Assembly: GCA_937146805.1 (NCBI GenBank)
Contig: CAKZRR010000010.1
Coordinates: 21,988 to 85,987, forward strand
DNA: 64,000 nucleotides
Direction: 5' to 3'
DNA from: an uncultured Owenweeksia sp.
Lineage (GTDB): Bacteria > Bacteroidota > Bacteroidia > Flavobacteriales > Schleiferiaceae
The position numbers and the translations under genes were made by a program. Under the pieces are notes generated by a model. The model searched no databases and was not told the DNA's origin. It saw only the letters and a list, made by a program, of their open reading frames with translations. This document shows, in pieces, positions 44,414 through 53,368 of the stretch; position 1 is the stretch's first letter, and every line of letters begins with the position of its first letter.

Positions 44414-44938
44414 CTAGCTTCGTTCACCCACAAAATGGTCGTCCTTATCAGCAAATAGCACATTAAAAGTAGTGAGGCTGCCGTAAATGCGGGTAATGTA
44501 TTGCTGTAAGTCTATTTTTAAATTGGAGTCTAACTCCTTATGGGCATTAATCTTTTGCTCCATCACGCGCAGGCGGTCGCGCACCATTACAATCTTATGA
44601 AAAAAGGTGTCAATCGGAATTTCTTTAATAGCCATACCACTTTGGCCAGGCGTTAACTCTAGGCTGCCGCCCTTCCATTTTTCGCCAATTTTTACGCGTG
44701 GCGAAACATCGCTCCAGCGTTCTAACATTTTTTTGAGTGTGGTCTCCACTTCGTAAAAGCTCACCAAGTCTAACTCGTAATCCAACGATTCGATTACCTC
44801 AAATTCGGCATCCAACTCAATGGTTTCGATGCCCGTTTCAATAAAGCTTATATAATAATGTTGCGGAGTTACATTGGTAACTACCCCTTTGCCCAATTGC
44901 GGATGGTTGATGCGAGAGCCCGGAGCCAGTAATTTCAT
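44414..44938 (-). CDS. Bacteroidota hypothetical protein with a CarD/UvrD-tail-like N-terminus
   Basis: A 174-residue cytosolic protein. The N-terminus (GSRINHPQLGKGVVTNVTPQ, about 7-26) has the small beta-barrel pattern HP.lGkGvV found in CarD-like and UvrD C-terminal Tudor domains. The rest is mostly helical with a long charged helix (about 110-150). Such proteins are conserved as hypotheticals in Bacteroidota. It is monocistronic, 61 bp upstream of the TonB-C-like triplet. Confidence 0.55.
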   Translation of the reverse strand: MKLLAPGSRINHPQLGKGVVTNVTPQHYYISFIETGIETIELDAEFEVIESLDYELDLVSFYEVETTLKKMLERWSDVSPRVKIGEKWKGGSLELTPGQSGMAIKEIPIDTFFHKIVMVRDRLRVMEQKINAHKELDSNLKIDLQQYITRIYGSLTTFNVLFADKDDHFVGERS

Positions 44939-44999
44939 AACGGAGTTCTTTGTTTATCTGGCTAAGATAAAAACTACAACAAAGCATCCAGAAATTATA

Positions 45000-45716
45000 T
45001 TACAGGCTGTTTAGCATTTTTTCAATTTTCTTAGGCGCAAGCCTACTCATAAAATTAGCGATGACTGCTCTACCCGGATAAATTTCGGTTTTGCCTTTTT
45101 CAAAATCACCTATTATTTTTTGAGCCACAGCTTTAGGAGATAGTTTATCGTTGGTTTTAATAGCCGCTGCCAATGGGGTATCTACCAAAGGGGGCAATAC
45201 CTCTACCACCCTTAGAAAAGGTAGTTGCGCTCGCAACGATTGTGAATAGGAGTGCAGGGCCGCTTTAGAGGCAGAGTATATTGGCATAGAGTGTACGGGT
45301 ACTTTTGCCAGGATAGAGCTGGTGAGTATAACAGCCGGATTTTCGCTGCTACGCAATAAGGGTAAAAATTGGTTTATCAATTTTACCGTACCACCAAAAT
45401 TAATGTCCATGTCAATGAGGCTGTTTGACGGAAGAGGGTCATTGTAATCAACAAAATTGGCCACACCGGCATTGGCCATTAAAACATTCAGCATACCATA
45501 TCGTTCGTTTATTTGATGGTATAATTTTTTAACATCGTTATCACTCTGTATATCCGCTGTAATACCCAATGTGTTGGGAATTTCTTTTTGCGTTTTGGCA
45601 ACCATATCAGCATTTCGGGCACAAAAAACTATCCTATTAGTTGGCGCCAAAAGTTTTACTAACTCTAAGCCAATGCCGCTGGTGCCGCCTGTTATTAATA
45701 TGGTTTTATGTTGCAT
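45000..45716 (-). CDS. Short-chain dehydrogenase/reductase
   Basis: A 238-residue classical SDR. NAD(P)-binding TGGTSGIG (9-16), NAG at 82-84 in MANAGVANF, catalytic S133/S134, Y147 and K151 in YSASKAAL. The C-terminal part resembles DltE/YqjQ-type short SDRs. Substrate unknown. It overlaps the upstream membrane gene by 11 bp and is the last gene of the MarR operon, so it may deal with a toxic aldehyde, ketone or quinone sensed by that regulator. Confidence 0.88.
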   Translation of the reverse strand: MQHKTILITGGTSGIGLELVKLLAPTNRIVFCARNADMVAKTQKEIPNTLGITADIQSDNDVKKLYHQINERYGMLNVLMANAGVANFVDYNDPLPSNSLIDMDINFGGTVKLINQFLPLLRSSENPAVILTSSILAKVPVHSMPIYSASKAALHSYSQSLRAQLPFLRVVEVLPPLVDTPLAAAIKTNDKLSPKAVAQKIIGDFEKGKTEIYPGRAVIANFMSRLAPKKIEKMLNSL

Positions 45717-46425
45717 CTTTCTCTAATTTTTTGAGTTGGATAATAGATAGTACGTGCATAAAAACAGCACTGGGCATTAAGAAGCCGCCCACTACCACAA
45801 ACGGATAATAGGCCATATCAAGCGGCATTATGTTTTTTGAACTGCCGTAAAATTGAGGGAAAAACATTGTGGTGATGAACAAAAAGATAATAACACTTAT
45901 TACCGCTAGGCCGGTATAGTTCCAAGTAATAGCCAGTTTGCGCATTTTTACTGGGTTTTTATACAATAGCCAACCTATAATGGGTGCGCTATAGGCATAT
46001 ATCATGTCGTAGTTGTATCCTTCAATGGTAACATTGGCGTGAAGCCAGCCAGCTGCCACGGTTACTACAAACAATGATTCAATGAGTATCCTAAAACTTT
46101 GGTAGAATAATAACCAGTGAGGAGGAAAGCTTGTAACCCAAGCTTTATCTCGCTGGCGATAGAGAAATATTCCCGTAAAGGTAAAAGCTGGTAGGATAAG
46201 TACAATGGGGAAACGCGGAGGGAGACTATAGTCGGCTAAGAAGCCCGAAACTCCTATCAGAAAAATAAACAAATGCCACAGCAGTAAGCCGCCTATCAGT
46301 TGTTGTCTTTTTTGCTTTGCTTTTTGGGAATCGGGTACGGTGGCTTTAATGGCTTTAAAACCAATAAGCAGTATGAGTACCACCATTAATACGGAAAGGG
46401 CAATGTAGCCCACTTTAATTAACAT
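45706..46425 (-). CDS. Polytopic membrane protein of the MarR operon
   Basis: A 239-residue protein with about seven helices. Notable segments: SDLFLIGVSGFLADYSLPPR is seen here as IGVSGFLADYSLPPRFP, and YKNPVKMRKLAITWNYTG. No family recognised. It starts 3 bp after the MarR stop and overlaps the SDR gene by 11 bp. Possibly a transporter or sensor partner of the SDR; unknown. Confidence 0.6.
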   Translation of the reverse strand: MLIKVGYIALSVLMVVLILLIGFKAIKATVPDSQKAKQKRQQLIGGLLLWHLFIFLIGVSGFLADYSLPPRFPIVLILPAFTFTGIFLYRQRDKAWVTSFPPHWLLFYQSFRILIESLFVVTVAAGWLHANVTIEGYNYDMIYAYSAPIIGWLLYKNPVKMRKLAITWNYTGLAVISVIIFLFITTMFFPQFYGSSKNIMPLDMAYYPFVVVGGFLMPSAVFMHVLSIIQLKKLEKDAT

Positions 46426-46428
46426 GAC

Positions 46429-46848
46429 TTAATTATTTTGAAGTTGATGTAATACTAGATCGAGGGCTTGCTCGCCCTCGTTTCCTAGCAAGTTTTGAAT
46501 TTCATTCATGGCTTTTTGCCATTCGGGTACCATTTCGTTGGCTAATTTTTTACCAGCTTGGGTAGCTTGTATTAATGGGAATTCATCCTTGGTCAACAAG
46601 CCACGCTCAACCAATCTTTGGAGGTTTCGATTTAAGGTAGACTTCTCCATTACCATTATGTCTGATAGTTCTTTTTGTTTTTTGCCCCCCATTTTGGATA
46701 AAATGAAAAGCACGGTAAGCTGGCTGTCGGTAATATTAAATGGGCTTAAATATTTTCTAAAAATATTGGCCGTTATTCTATTTAAACGCATCACTTTTCC
46801 GGAGATACAGGTGCGGGGATCGGCTGTTGCTAGATTATTAAATTCCAT
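46429..46848 (-). CDS. MarR-family transcriptional regulator
   Basis: A 139-residue regulator. The ATG at 46848 (MEFNNLATADPRTCISGKVM) is preferred, since a longer frame would run through the operator. The wHTH lies at about 40-100 (ITDSQLTVLFILSKMGGKKQ, KELSDIMVMEKSTLNRNLQR, LVERGLL) with the typical MarR dimer helices at both ends. Cys14 near the N-terminus might act as a redox switch. It heads a three-gene operon with a membrane protein and an SDR behind a perfect 20-bp palindrome. Confidence 0.87.
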   Translation of the reverse strand: MEFNNLATADPRTCISGKVMRLNRITANIFRKYLSPFNITDSQLTVLFILSKMGGKKQKELSDIMVMEKSTLNRNLQRLVERGLLTKDEFPLIQATQAGKKLANEMVPEWQKAMNEIQNLLGNEGEQALDLVLHQLQNN

Positions 46849-46866
46849 GTGGCAAATGTAAATCAT

Positions 46867-46886
46867 AAAGTTGTATATACAACTTT
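46867..46886. promoter_or_regulatory. MarR operator, perfect 20-bp palindrome
   Basis: AAAGTTGTATATACAACTTT is a perfect palindrome 19 bp upstream of the marR ATG. The TTGTATATACAA centre is a typical MarR-family site. It lies between marR and the divergent T9SS gene and could affect both. Confidence 0.75.
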
Positions 46887-46984
46887 TAAAAGAAGAAATT
46901 TCATGAGCCACTTGTAACACATTCCGTGAAAGCGCATTTTGACTAAGTTTGACGGCTCAAATTTTCTTAAGTAAAACTCAATTT

Positions 46985-47746
46985 GTGATTCGAAATTTAC
47001 TGCCCTTTGTTTGTTATCTTACGATGTTATTCTCTGCTTCGGCACAGCAATTTAAGGGCTTTTCTACGGTAAGTAGCTCTCATAACATGACGGTTGAGGT
47101 AACCATAGATGTGAGCAACAATGAAGTTTTATTGGTTTTAACAGGACCAAGTAATCAGTGGTTTGGTTATGGGTTTGGCAAGTCGAACATGTTTAGGGCT
47201 TATGCCATTATCACTTCGGGAGCAGGAATTATTGAAGAGCGAAAATTGGGAAATCACAATAAAGGTGGTGCACTCGCACCGTCTATTACTTGGAGTAAAT
47301 CCACGGTAAGCGGCAGCATCCGTACCGATAGTATTAAACGCCTATTGGCAGGGCTAAGTTCCGATCATTTTAGCTTTCCAACCAGCGCCAGTAGTTTTTC
47401 GGTGATATGGGCTACCGGTTCGGGTCAAAATTTGGCCAAGCATAATTTATCCAACAGGGGGTTGGTAAATTTTCAGCTTAGCGAGGATATACATTTGGGC
47501 GAGCAAAACATTCCGGTTTGGAAACTAGGGCCTAACCCTGTTAATGACATGCTATCGGTTCGTTTTTCGGCTTACAGCCAACAAACTGTGCTGGACATTT
47601 TTAGCCACAATGGGCAACATATTAGTCAGCATTATTTGGGCAACGGAACCGAGTTTGATTTTTCGGTAGCGCACCTCCCCAAAGGCACTTACTTTATTAG
47701 ATTGAGTAATAGTAAAGGAGTTGATTTTCAAAATTTAGTAAAGTAA
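46985..47746 (+). CDS. T9SS-secreted DOMON-like protein
   Basis: A secreted protein of about 253 residues. No ATG starts the frame; the GTG at 46985 gives a clean signal peptide (MIRNLLPFVCYLTMLFSASA-Q), while a TTG at 46949 would add 12 residues. The domain at about 30-165 (VEVTIDVSNNEVLLVLTGPS, then NQWFGYGFG, MFRAYAIITSG and the KHNLSNRG end) follows the DOMON pattern for heme- or sugar-binding domains. A T9SS type A domain closes it (WKLGPNPVNDMLSVRFSAYS to FQNLVK). The Tyr of YPNP is Gly here. Confidence 0.65.
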   Translation: MIRNLLPFVCYLTMLFSASAQQFKGFSTVSSSHNMTVEVTIDVSNNEVLLVLTGPSNQWFGYGFGKSNMFRAYAIITSGAGIIEERKLGNHNKGGALAPSITWSKSTVSGSIRTDSIKRLLAGLSSDHFSFPTSASSFSVIWATGSGQNLAKHNLSNRGLVNFQLSEDIHLGEQNIPVWKLGPNPVNDMLSVRFSAYSQQTVLDIFSHNGQHISQHYLGNGTEFDFSVAHLPKGTYFIRLSNSKGVDFQNLVK

Positions 47747-47869
47747 AGTGCATGAATACAAGGCTTGTCAACAACTCAGTGATTTAAGCCGATTGCTCTT
47801 TTCTACTTTCATGAATTACTATCTTTACCGCATCCAAAATTCTGCTTGGCAGCATAACCAATATACCGT

Positions 47870-49402
47870 ATGTCGCAAAAAACAGCCTTACTTATTTTAG
47901 ATGGATGGGGAATTGCTAAAAACCCAGCCGTGTCGGCCATAGATAAAGCTCAAACACCTTTTATTGATTCGTTGGAGAAAGATCATCCGCATGCCCAATT
48001 AGAAGCATCGGGTTTAGCGGTGGGTTTGCCCGAAGGACAAATGGGAAACAGTGAGGTAGGCCACATGAATTTGGGGGCTGGCCGTATTGTGTATCAAGAT
48101 TTGGTAAAGATTAACCAAGCCGTAGAAAAAGGAGAGTTAGCCAAAGAGCCGGTATTATTAAAAGCCTTTGATTATGCTAAAAAGCACCATAAGAAGGTAC
48201 ATTTAATGGGGCTGCTTTCTGACGGTGGCGTGCATTCGCATATCAATCATTTAAAAGGACTTACGGCTGCCGCTGCGCAGCATAATGTGCCCAATGTGTT
48301 GGTACATGTTTTTACGGATGGACGTGATACGGATCCTAAAGGAGGCTTGCAGTATGTGGAAGATTTGGAAAATCATTTGAATAAAACTACGGGTAAAATA
48401 GCCTCGGTAATTGGCCGTTACTATGCCATGGATAGAGATAAACGCTGGGAACGCGTGCAACTGGCTTACGATTTATTGGTACATGGTAAGGGTGAACGGG
48501 TGGCTTCTGCTAAAGCAGGATTGGAGGCGTCTTATAAAAACGAAATTACGGATGAGTTTGTAAAGCCTATGTTGGTAACTACAAATCCATCAGGCGAAAG
48601 CCCAATAAACCAGCAAATTGAAGAAGGCGATGTGGTGATTTGCTACAATTTTAGAACGGATAGAGGCCGCGAAATAACCATGGCTTTAACGCAGATGGAT
48701 TTCCCGGAGCAAGGGATGAAGAAATTGGACTTGAATTACATTACTTTTACTCGTTACGATGAATCATTTAGTGGGGTTGATGTAATTTATGAAAAGGATA
48801 ATCTGAACGAAACGTTGGGTGAGGTGCTTGCGAAGGCTGGAAAAAGTCAAATTAGGATAGCCGAAACGGAGAAATACCCGCACGTAACTTTTTTCTTTTC
48901 GGGAGGAAGGGAAGAAGAGTTTGAAGGTGAAAAGCGTTTAATGTGCCCATCGCCAAAAGTGGCTACCTACGATTTGCAGCCAGAAATGAGCGCCTTTGAT
49001 ATAAGGGATGCTATTATTCCGGAGTTGGAAAAAGGGGAAGCGGATTTTGTTTGTTTGAATTTTGCAAACCCTGATATGGTGGGGCACACAGGAGTAATGG
49101 AGGCTGCTATAAAAGCTTGCGAAGTGGTAGATAGTTGCACCAAAGCAGTAGTAGAAGCGGGCTTGAAAAATGACTATGCCTTTATAATTATTGCCGATCA
49201 TGGTAATTCGGATTGCATGATTAATGAAGATGGAAGCCCCAATACGGCACATACTACACAACCCGTTCCTTGCTTTTTGGTGACGAATCAACGAAATAAA
49301 AATTTGACGAATGGAAAATTATGTGATATTGCGCCTACAGTTTTGGAGTTGCTAAAAATTCCAAAACCTGAGTTGATGACAGGAAAATCGTTGTTAGTAT
49401 GA
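47870..49402 (+). CDS. gpmI: 2,3-bisphosphoglycerate-independent phosphoglycerate mutase
   Basis: A 510-residue manganese-dependent glycolytic enzyme converting 3- to 2-phosphoglycerate. It has LLILDGWG with D11, the catalytic S61 in MGNSEVGHMNLGAG, the DGRDT segment near 152, RDKRWERV, and the C-terminal metal ligands in NFANPDMVGHTG and IIADHGNSD. Length and layout match GpmI. It is the first gene of a four-gene operon and overlaps the HAD gene by 4 bp. Confidence 0.97.
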   Translation: MSQKTALLILDGWGIAKNPAVSAIDKAQTPFIDSLEKDHPHAQLEASGLAVGLPEGQMGNSEVGHMNLGAGRIVYQDLVKINQAVEKGELAKEPVLLKAFDYAKKHHKKVHLMGLLSDGGVHSHINHLKGLTAAAAQHNVPNVLVHVFTDGRDTDPKGGLQYVEDLENHLNKTTGKIASVIGRYYAMDRDKRWERVQLAYDLLVHGKGERVASAKAGLEASYKNEITDEFVKPMLVTTNPSGESPINQQIEEGDVVICYNFRTDRGREITMALTQMDFPEQGMKKLDLNYITFTRYDESFSGVDVIYEKDNLNETLGEVLAKAGKSQIRIAETEKYPHVTFFFSGGREEEFEGEKRLMCPSPKVATYDLQPEMSAFDIRDAIIPELEKGEADFVCLNFANPDMVGHTGVMEAAIKACEVVDSCTKAVVEAGLKNDYAFIIIADHGNSDCMINEDGSPNTAHTTQPVPCFLVTNQRNKNLTNGKLCDIAPTVLELLKIPKPELMTGKSLLV

Positions 49403-49812
49403 TGGAAAAAAAGGAAGCGAAGATAATTGCCGTAGATTTTGATGGAACTATTGTAGAAGACCGATACCCCGAGATTGGTAAACCTATGATGTTTGCCTTT
49501 GAAACATTAAAAATGATGCAAAACGATGGCCATAGGTTAATACTGTGGACTTACCGTAGTGGGCCGAAGTTGGAAGAGGCGGTAGCTTTTTGTAAGAAAA
49601 AAGGTATTGAGTTTTATGCCGTAAACAATAGCTTTCCTGCTGAAGAATTTGAATCTGAAAAAATTAGCCGTAAAATTCATGCCGACATTTTTATAGATGA
49701 CCGTAACTTCGCGGGCTTTCCCGGGTGGGGAGTTATTTACCAAGAATTGCGTGGGGTAGAAAATGTACCCTTGCGCCAAATAAAAAAGAAGAAACGGCTT
49801 TTTAAATTTTAA
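49399..49812 (+). CDS. BT0820-family HAD phosphatase
   Basis: A 137-residue small HAD protein. Motif 1 is IAVDFDGTIVED with D12 and D14; motif 2 is in LILWTYRSG (T50); K is in the middle region; the acidic motif 4 is ADIFIDDRN. Size and the WTYRSG and IDDRNFAG blocks match the BT0820 family. Coupled to gpmI (4-bp overlap) and map (1-bp overlap). Substrate unknown. Confidence 0.82.
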   Translation: MMEKKEAKIIAVDFDGTIVEDRYPEIGKPMMFAFETLKMMQNDGHRLILWTYRSGPKLEEAVAFCKKKGIEFYAVNNSFPAEEFESEKISRKIHADIFIDDRNFAGFPGWGVIYQELRGVENVPLRQIKKKKRLFKF

Positions 49813-50597
49813 TGATAAAGTACAAAACCAAAGAGGAGATCGAGATAATGAGGCAGAGCTCTTTATTGGTGAGCAAAACCTTAGGTATGCTTACCAAAGA
49901 AGTAAAGCCTGGAGCGATTCCCAAAAAATTAGATCAATTGGCCGAAGAGTTTATTCGCGATAATGGCGGTGAACCCGGTTTTTTAGGCCTTTATGGCTGT
50001 CCCAGCACCTTACTTATATCTACCAACCAAACGGTGGTACACGGTCTTCCGGTTGAAAAACCGCTTGAAGATGGCGATGTTACCAGTATTGACTGTGGTG
50101 TTTTAATGAATGGATATTACGGAGATCATGCCTTTACCTTTGAGGTAGGAGAGGTGGCCGATGACGTTAAAAACTTATTGAAGGTAACCAAGGAGTGTTT
50201 ATACCTAGCTATAGACCAAATGCATACAGGCAGGCGCTTGGGTGATTTAGGCTATGCTATTCAGGCGCATGCCGAAAAACAGGGTTATGGCGTGGTAAGA
50301 GAGTTGGTGGGACATGGCTTGGGTAAAACCATGCACGAAGATCCACAAGTGCCGAACTACGGCAAACAAGGCCGCGGTAAAAAGTTTCAAGAAGGCTTGG
50401 TGTTGGCCGTAGAACCTATGATTACCATGGGTACCCATAAGGTAAAGCAATTAGCCGATGGTTGGACAATTGACACCTTGGATAATAAGCCGGCTGCACA
50501 TTTTGAGCATAATATTGCCATAGTAAACGGTAAGCCCGAAATCCTCTCTACTTTCGATTACATTTACCAAGCTTTAGGTACTACCGAATTCCCATGA
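49812..50597 (+). CDS. map: Methionine aminopeptidase type I
   Basis: A 261-residue enzyme that removes the initiator Met. The five metal ligands are in place: D94 (SIDCGVLMN), D105 (YYGDHAF), H168 (VGHGLGKTMHEDP), E201 (LAVEPMI) and E232 (FEHNIAI). The TVVHGLP segment holds the substrate-binding His77. No N-terminal zinc finger. It is in the gpmI operon with a 1-bp overlap upstream and a 4-bp overlap downstream. Confidence 0.95.
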   Translation: MIKYKTKEEIEIMRQSSLLVSKTLGMLTKEVKPGAIPKKLDQLAEEFIRDNGGEPGFLGLYGCPSTLLISTNQTVVHGLPVEKPLEDGDVTSIDCGVLMNGYYGDHAFTFEVGEVADDVKNLLKVTKECLYLAIDQMHTGRRLGDLGYAIQAHAEKQGYGVVRELVGHGLGKTMHEDPQVPNYGKQGRGKKFQEGLVLAVEPMITMGTHKVKQLADGWTIDTLDNKPAAHFEHNIAIVNGKPEILSTFDYIYQALGTTEFP

Positions 50598-51367
50598 TAA
50601 AATCTGCTTTTAGATGGGCGCTCAAAAAAATTCCGCGCCCCCTTTTAATTCGCTTAAGCTATTTAGTACGCCCATTACTGGCTATACTGTATAGCGGTTC
50701 TACTTTTGAAGATCCTATTGATGGCCGCACGTATAAAAAGATGTTGCCCTATGGTTATGAGGGGCGTCAACGCGAAAATGCCTTGGCTCCTGCTACGCTT
50801 TCGCTGGAAAGACACCGCCTTATGTGGCTGTACTTGAAAGAGGAAACAGATTTTTTTACGGCCTCTAAAAAAGTGTTGCATGTAGCGCCAGAGCAATGTT
50901 TCTACGGTCGCTTTCGCAAAATGAAAAACTTGGATTATTTAACAGCCGATTTGGATTCGCCAATTGCGGATGTAAAGATGGATATTCATAATATTCAATA
51001 TCCAGACAATAGCTTTGATGTGGTTTTTTGTAATCATGTTTTAGAGCATGTTACGGATGATGTGAAATGTATGAGTGAGCTTTGCCGCGTGTTAAAACCT
51101 GGTGGGCTAGCTATAATGCAAGTTCCTCAAGATGTAAGCTTAGCGATTACGGATGAAGACCCTACGTTAGAAGACCCTGAAGAGCGTAAACGCAGATTTG
51201 GCCAATACGACCATGTTCGTTTGCATGGAGCCGATTACCCAGATAGGTTAAAAAAGGGAGGATTTACCGTAACTACCATTGATTACAGCAGTAAGCTTAG
51301 CACGGAGCAGTTTAATCGTTACCGTTTACCCGAAGGCGAGTTACTGTACGTTTGTACAAAGGGCTAG
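50594..51367 (+). CDS. Class I SAM-dependent methyltransferase
   Basis: A 257-residue Methyltransf_11-type protein. SAM-binding motif region VLHVAPEQCFYGRF is non-standard (APE in place of GxGxG), followed by LTADLDSP, DMDIH and the FDVVFCNHVLEHV motif with a post-II SELCRVLKPGGLAIMQVP block. The N-terminal ~75 residues form a helical extension. Methyl acceptor unknown. It overlaps map by 4 bp and ends 2 bp before the convergent B12 operon. Confidence 0.82.
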   Translation: MIKSAFRWALKKIPRPLLIRLSYLVRPLLAILYSGSTFEDPIDGRTYKKMLPYGYEGRQRENALAPATLSLERHRLMWLYLKEETDFFTASKKVLHVAPEQCFYGRFRKMKNLDYLTADLDSPIADVKMDIHNIQYPDNSFDVVFCNHVLEHVTDDVKCMSELCRVLKPGGLAIMQVPQDVSLAITDEDPTLEDPEERKRRFGQYDHVRLHGADYPDRLKKGGFTVTTIDYSSKLSTEQFNRYRLPEGELLYVCTKG

Positions 51368-51368
51368 T

Positions 51369-52403
51369 TTAGGGCACAAAATAAAAACCATTTGGTATAA
51401 CACCTGCGCTTGTTTCGTGTTGTAAATCAGCTGTTTTGCTAAGTTGCATTACGCTTCCTTGTTGTACAAAGTCCTTTGCATTGGTGAGCCAAATATCCCC
51501 GGTAGCGGGATGAACTCCTAAGCCATAAAATACCGCGCCATTAGCTTGGTAAAAAGGGAGGGAAGGCAAGCTTGTTTCGGAAATGTGTAGTGATTGCACA
51601 TCGCCAGATAGAAAGTAAATACGATCTTTTTCAGGCGAAGTCTGCAATCCTTTGAGTAGGTAATTGGCGTCCAATTCCAGCGAAAGCTCAACCATGCCCG
51701 TTGCGGGATTAAATCGATGCAAGCCCGCTTTAATATTTTTGGCCGCATCGCCAATACATAGTGCCCAGATCTCTTTGTTTTGATCCATTACAATTTCAGA
51801 TACTCCATAGCTCAGGGCAAAACTATCAGCAACGGTGTGTGTATTTAGATCTATCTGAAGCAAATAGTCGCTTTCGGGTTGGGCTATGTAAGCAAAGCCA
51901 TTGTGTGCAAGCAATTGCTCGGTCCAGCCGCTGGTTTTAATTTGTTTTAAAGTAGTGCCAGTGTTTAGGTTTACTACCGAAATAGCATCCGCATATAAAT
52001 CACTTACATAAGCAATGCTGTCATTTACCCCTAAAAAATAACGTGGAGATTGAAAGCCTCCAATGGTTTTTATCGATTGCATGTTTTGAGGATTTACCAC
52101 CTCAATTTTTTGCGAATTATTCACTACCAAATACACAGCTTCATTAAACTCGGTGGCCGATTGCAATACATCTCCAAGAGGGCGTTGATTTACTTGTTTA
52201 AAGTATTCTGCTTGGTAGTTACTATCAGCCGTGCTAATTTGCCCTATGCTCGCATTTCCTACCTGAAAGCCACCTTCGTTTAATACCCAAATACTGCTGC
52301 CTGGGTTAAATCGTCCTAGCTCTTTTTGCTTGGGTTTATCGCTTTCGCACGATAAGGTGACTAGAGCCAAAGTAGTTATCGATATTCGGGTTAATAAACT
52401 CAT
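51369..52403 (-). CDS. BtuG-like (DUF5074/YncE) beta-propeller lipoprotein
   Basis: A 344-residue lipoprotein: lipobox LVTLSC with Cys19 after MSLLTRISITTLALVTLSCE. The mature part has about six or seven propeller blades (INEGGFQVGNASIGQIS is read here as LNEGGFQVGNASIGQI, SATEFNEAVYLVVNNSQKIE, VSDLYADAISVVNLNTGTT and so on), with the GGFQ-GNASI opening typical of DUF5074 proteins. In Bacteroides, BtuG is such a propeller lipoprotein that captures B12 and passes it to BtuB. Last gene of the riboswitch-controlled operon. The B12 role is inferred from that context. Confidence 0.75.
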   Translation of the reverse strand: MSLLTRISITTLALVTLSCESDKPKQKELGRFNPGSSIWVLNEGGFQVGNASIGQISTADSNYQAEYFKQVNQRPLGDVLQSATEFNEAVYLVVNNSQKIEVVNPQNMQSIKTIGGFQSPRYFLGVNDSIAYVSDLYADAISVVNLNTGTTLKQIKTSGWTEQLLAHNGFAYIAQPESDYLLQIDLNTHTVADSFALSYGVSEIVMDQNKEIWALCIGDAAKNIKAGLHRFNPATGMVELSLELDANYLLKGLQTSPEKDRIYFLSGDVQSLHISETSLPSLPFYQANGAVFYGLGVHPATGDIWLTNAKDFVQQGSVMQLSKTADLQHETSAGVIPNGFYFVP

Positions 52404-53368
52404 TTGTAAACAGTTAAAATACTTGAAGAGGTTTGTTGTTTAGTCTTGATTTGAACCAGATAGGGTCCATTTTCTAATTGCGAAATATCTATGCGCTCCT
52501 TACGGTTTTTTGAAACTTTTTGGCGTAAAAGTGTCTTACCGCTTAAGCTCAAAACTACTAGTTCCGATTCGCTGTGTTGTGGCAAAATAGTAATCCAATT
52601 TTGGGCTGGATTGGGATACATAAAGGCGGTGTTGCTCCACTCATTTAGTCCTACTTTGCTGCTGGCATGTATTAAACCTACTCCAGATAAATCTAAACCA
52701 GAAGAAGCAAAAGGGGTAGGCCAAGGGTCGTTAATAGCATTGCCTGTGCTATCGTAGGAGGCAAATAAATCATTAACACTGCCAACCACATCAATAATTT
52801 TAACATGGGTAACCTTTTGAATGTCTAGTCCCGAAATGCCGGATAGTTCACCCAAGTTAAATGGTGTGCCAAAGCCTGCACGGTATTTACCTGCCAGATT
52901 ATTAATCTTTGTGGCATCTAAAGTTCCAAAACTACCAACTTGCACAGTATCTTGGGTTAGGCTGGCAGCAGGAAATCGAAAGAAGTTAACTCCATCCGAG
53001 CTTACTTCTACAAAGCCCAATTCTAAAAAGTCATCCGAAAAAGAATTTTCAAAAATGGCAAAGTCCCAACCCAGCCCATCGTAAATGTATTGATCAAAAC
53101 GTAGAATAGCTTGCCCTCCATCTCCTAGGCTAACGGTTGTATTACCAGCTTTGCCCATTGCCGAAAGACTATCGCCAATGTGTACTTTACCAAGGCTGGT
53201 ATCGGCTATATTTTGCCAGCCCAATTGTAAATCGCAGTGAGCCGCCCAAGTAACAAAAGCGCTGCTGTCTTGGTGCATAGCGCTGGTGCCCATTTTGCTG
53301 GCAGATGGGGCAAACTGGGCATTCAGTTGAATGCCCATCGCCACAAAGGTTAGTAACCAATATTTCAT
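52400..53368 (-). CDS. T9SS-secreted surface protein of the B12 operon
   Basis: A 322-residue secreted protein with signal peptide MKYWLLTFVAMGIQLNA-Q. The body (about 25-235) has LGWQNIADTSLGKVHIGDS, SLGDGGQAILRFDQYIYDGL, GWDFAIFENSF and GFVEVSSDGVNFFRFPA, a pattern found in cell-surface proteins of Bacteroidota cobalamin loci. It ends with a T9SS type A domain (AFMYPNPAQNWITILPQHSE to LTVYK). It overlaps the DUF4465 gene by 1 bp (TAATG) and the BtuG-like gene by 4 bp. Confidence 0.75.
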   Translation of the reverse strand: MKYWLLTFVAMGIQLNAQFAPSASKMGTSAMHQDSSAFVTWAAHCDLQLGWQNIADTSLGKVHIGDSLSAMGKAGNTTVSLGDGGQAILRFDQYIYDGLGWDFAIFENSFSDDFLELGFVEVSSDGVNFFRFPAASLTQDTVQVGSFGTLDATKINNLAGKYRAGFGTPFNLGELSGISGLDIQKVTHVKIIDVVGSVNDLFASYDSTGNAINDPWPTPFASSGLDLSGVGLIHASSKVGLNEWSNTAFMYPNPAQNWITILPQHSESELVVLSLSGKTLLRQKVSKNRKERIDISQLENGPYLVQIKTKQQTSSSILTVYK

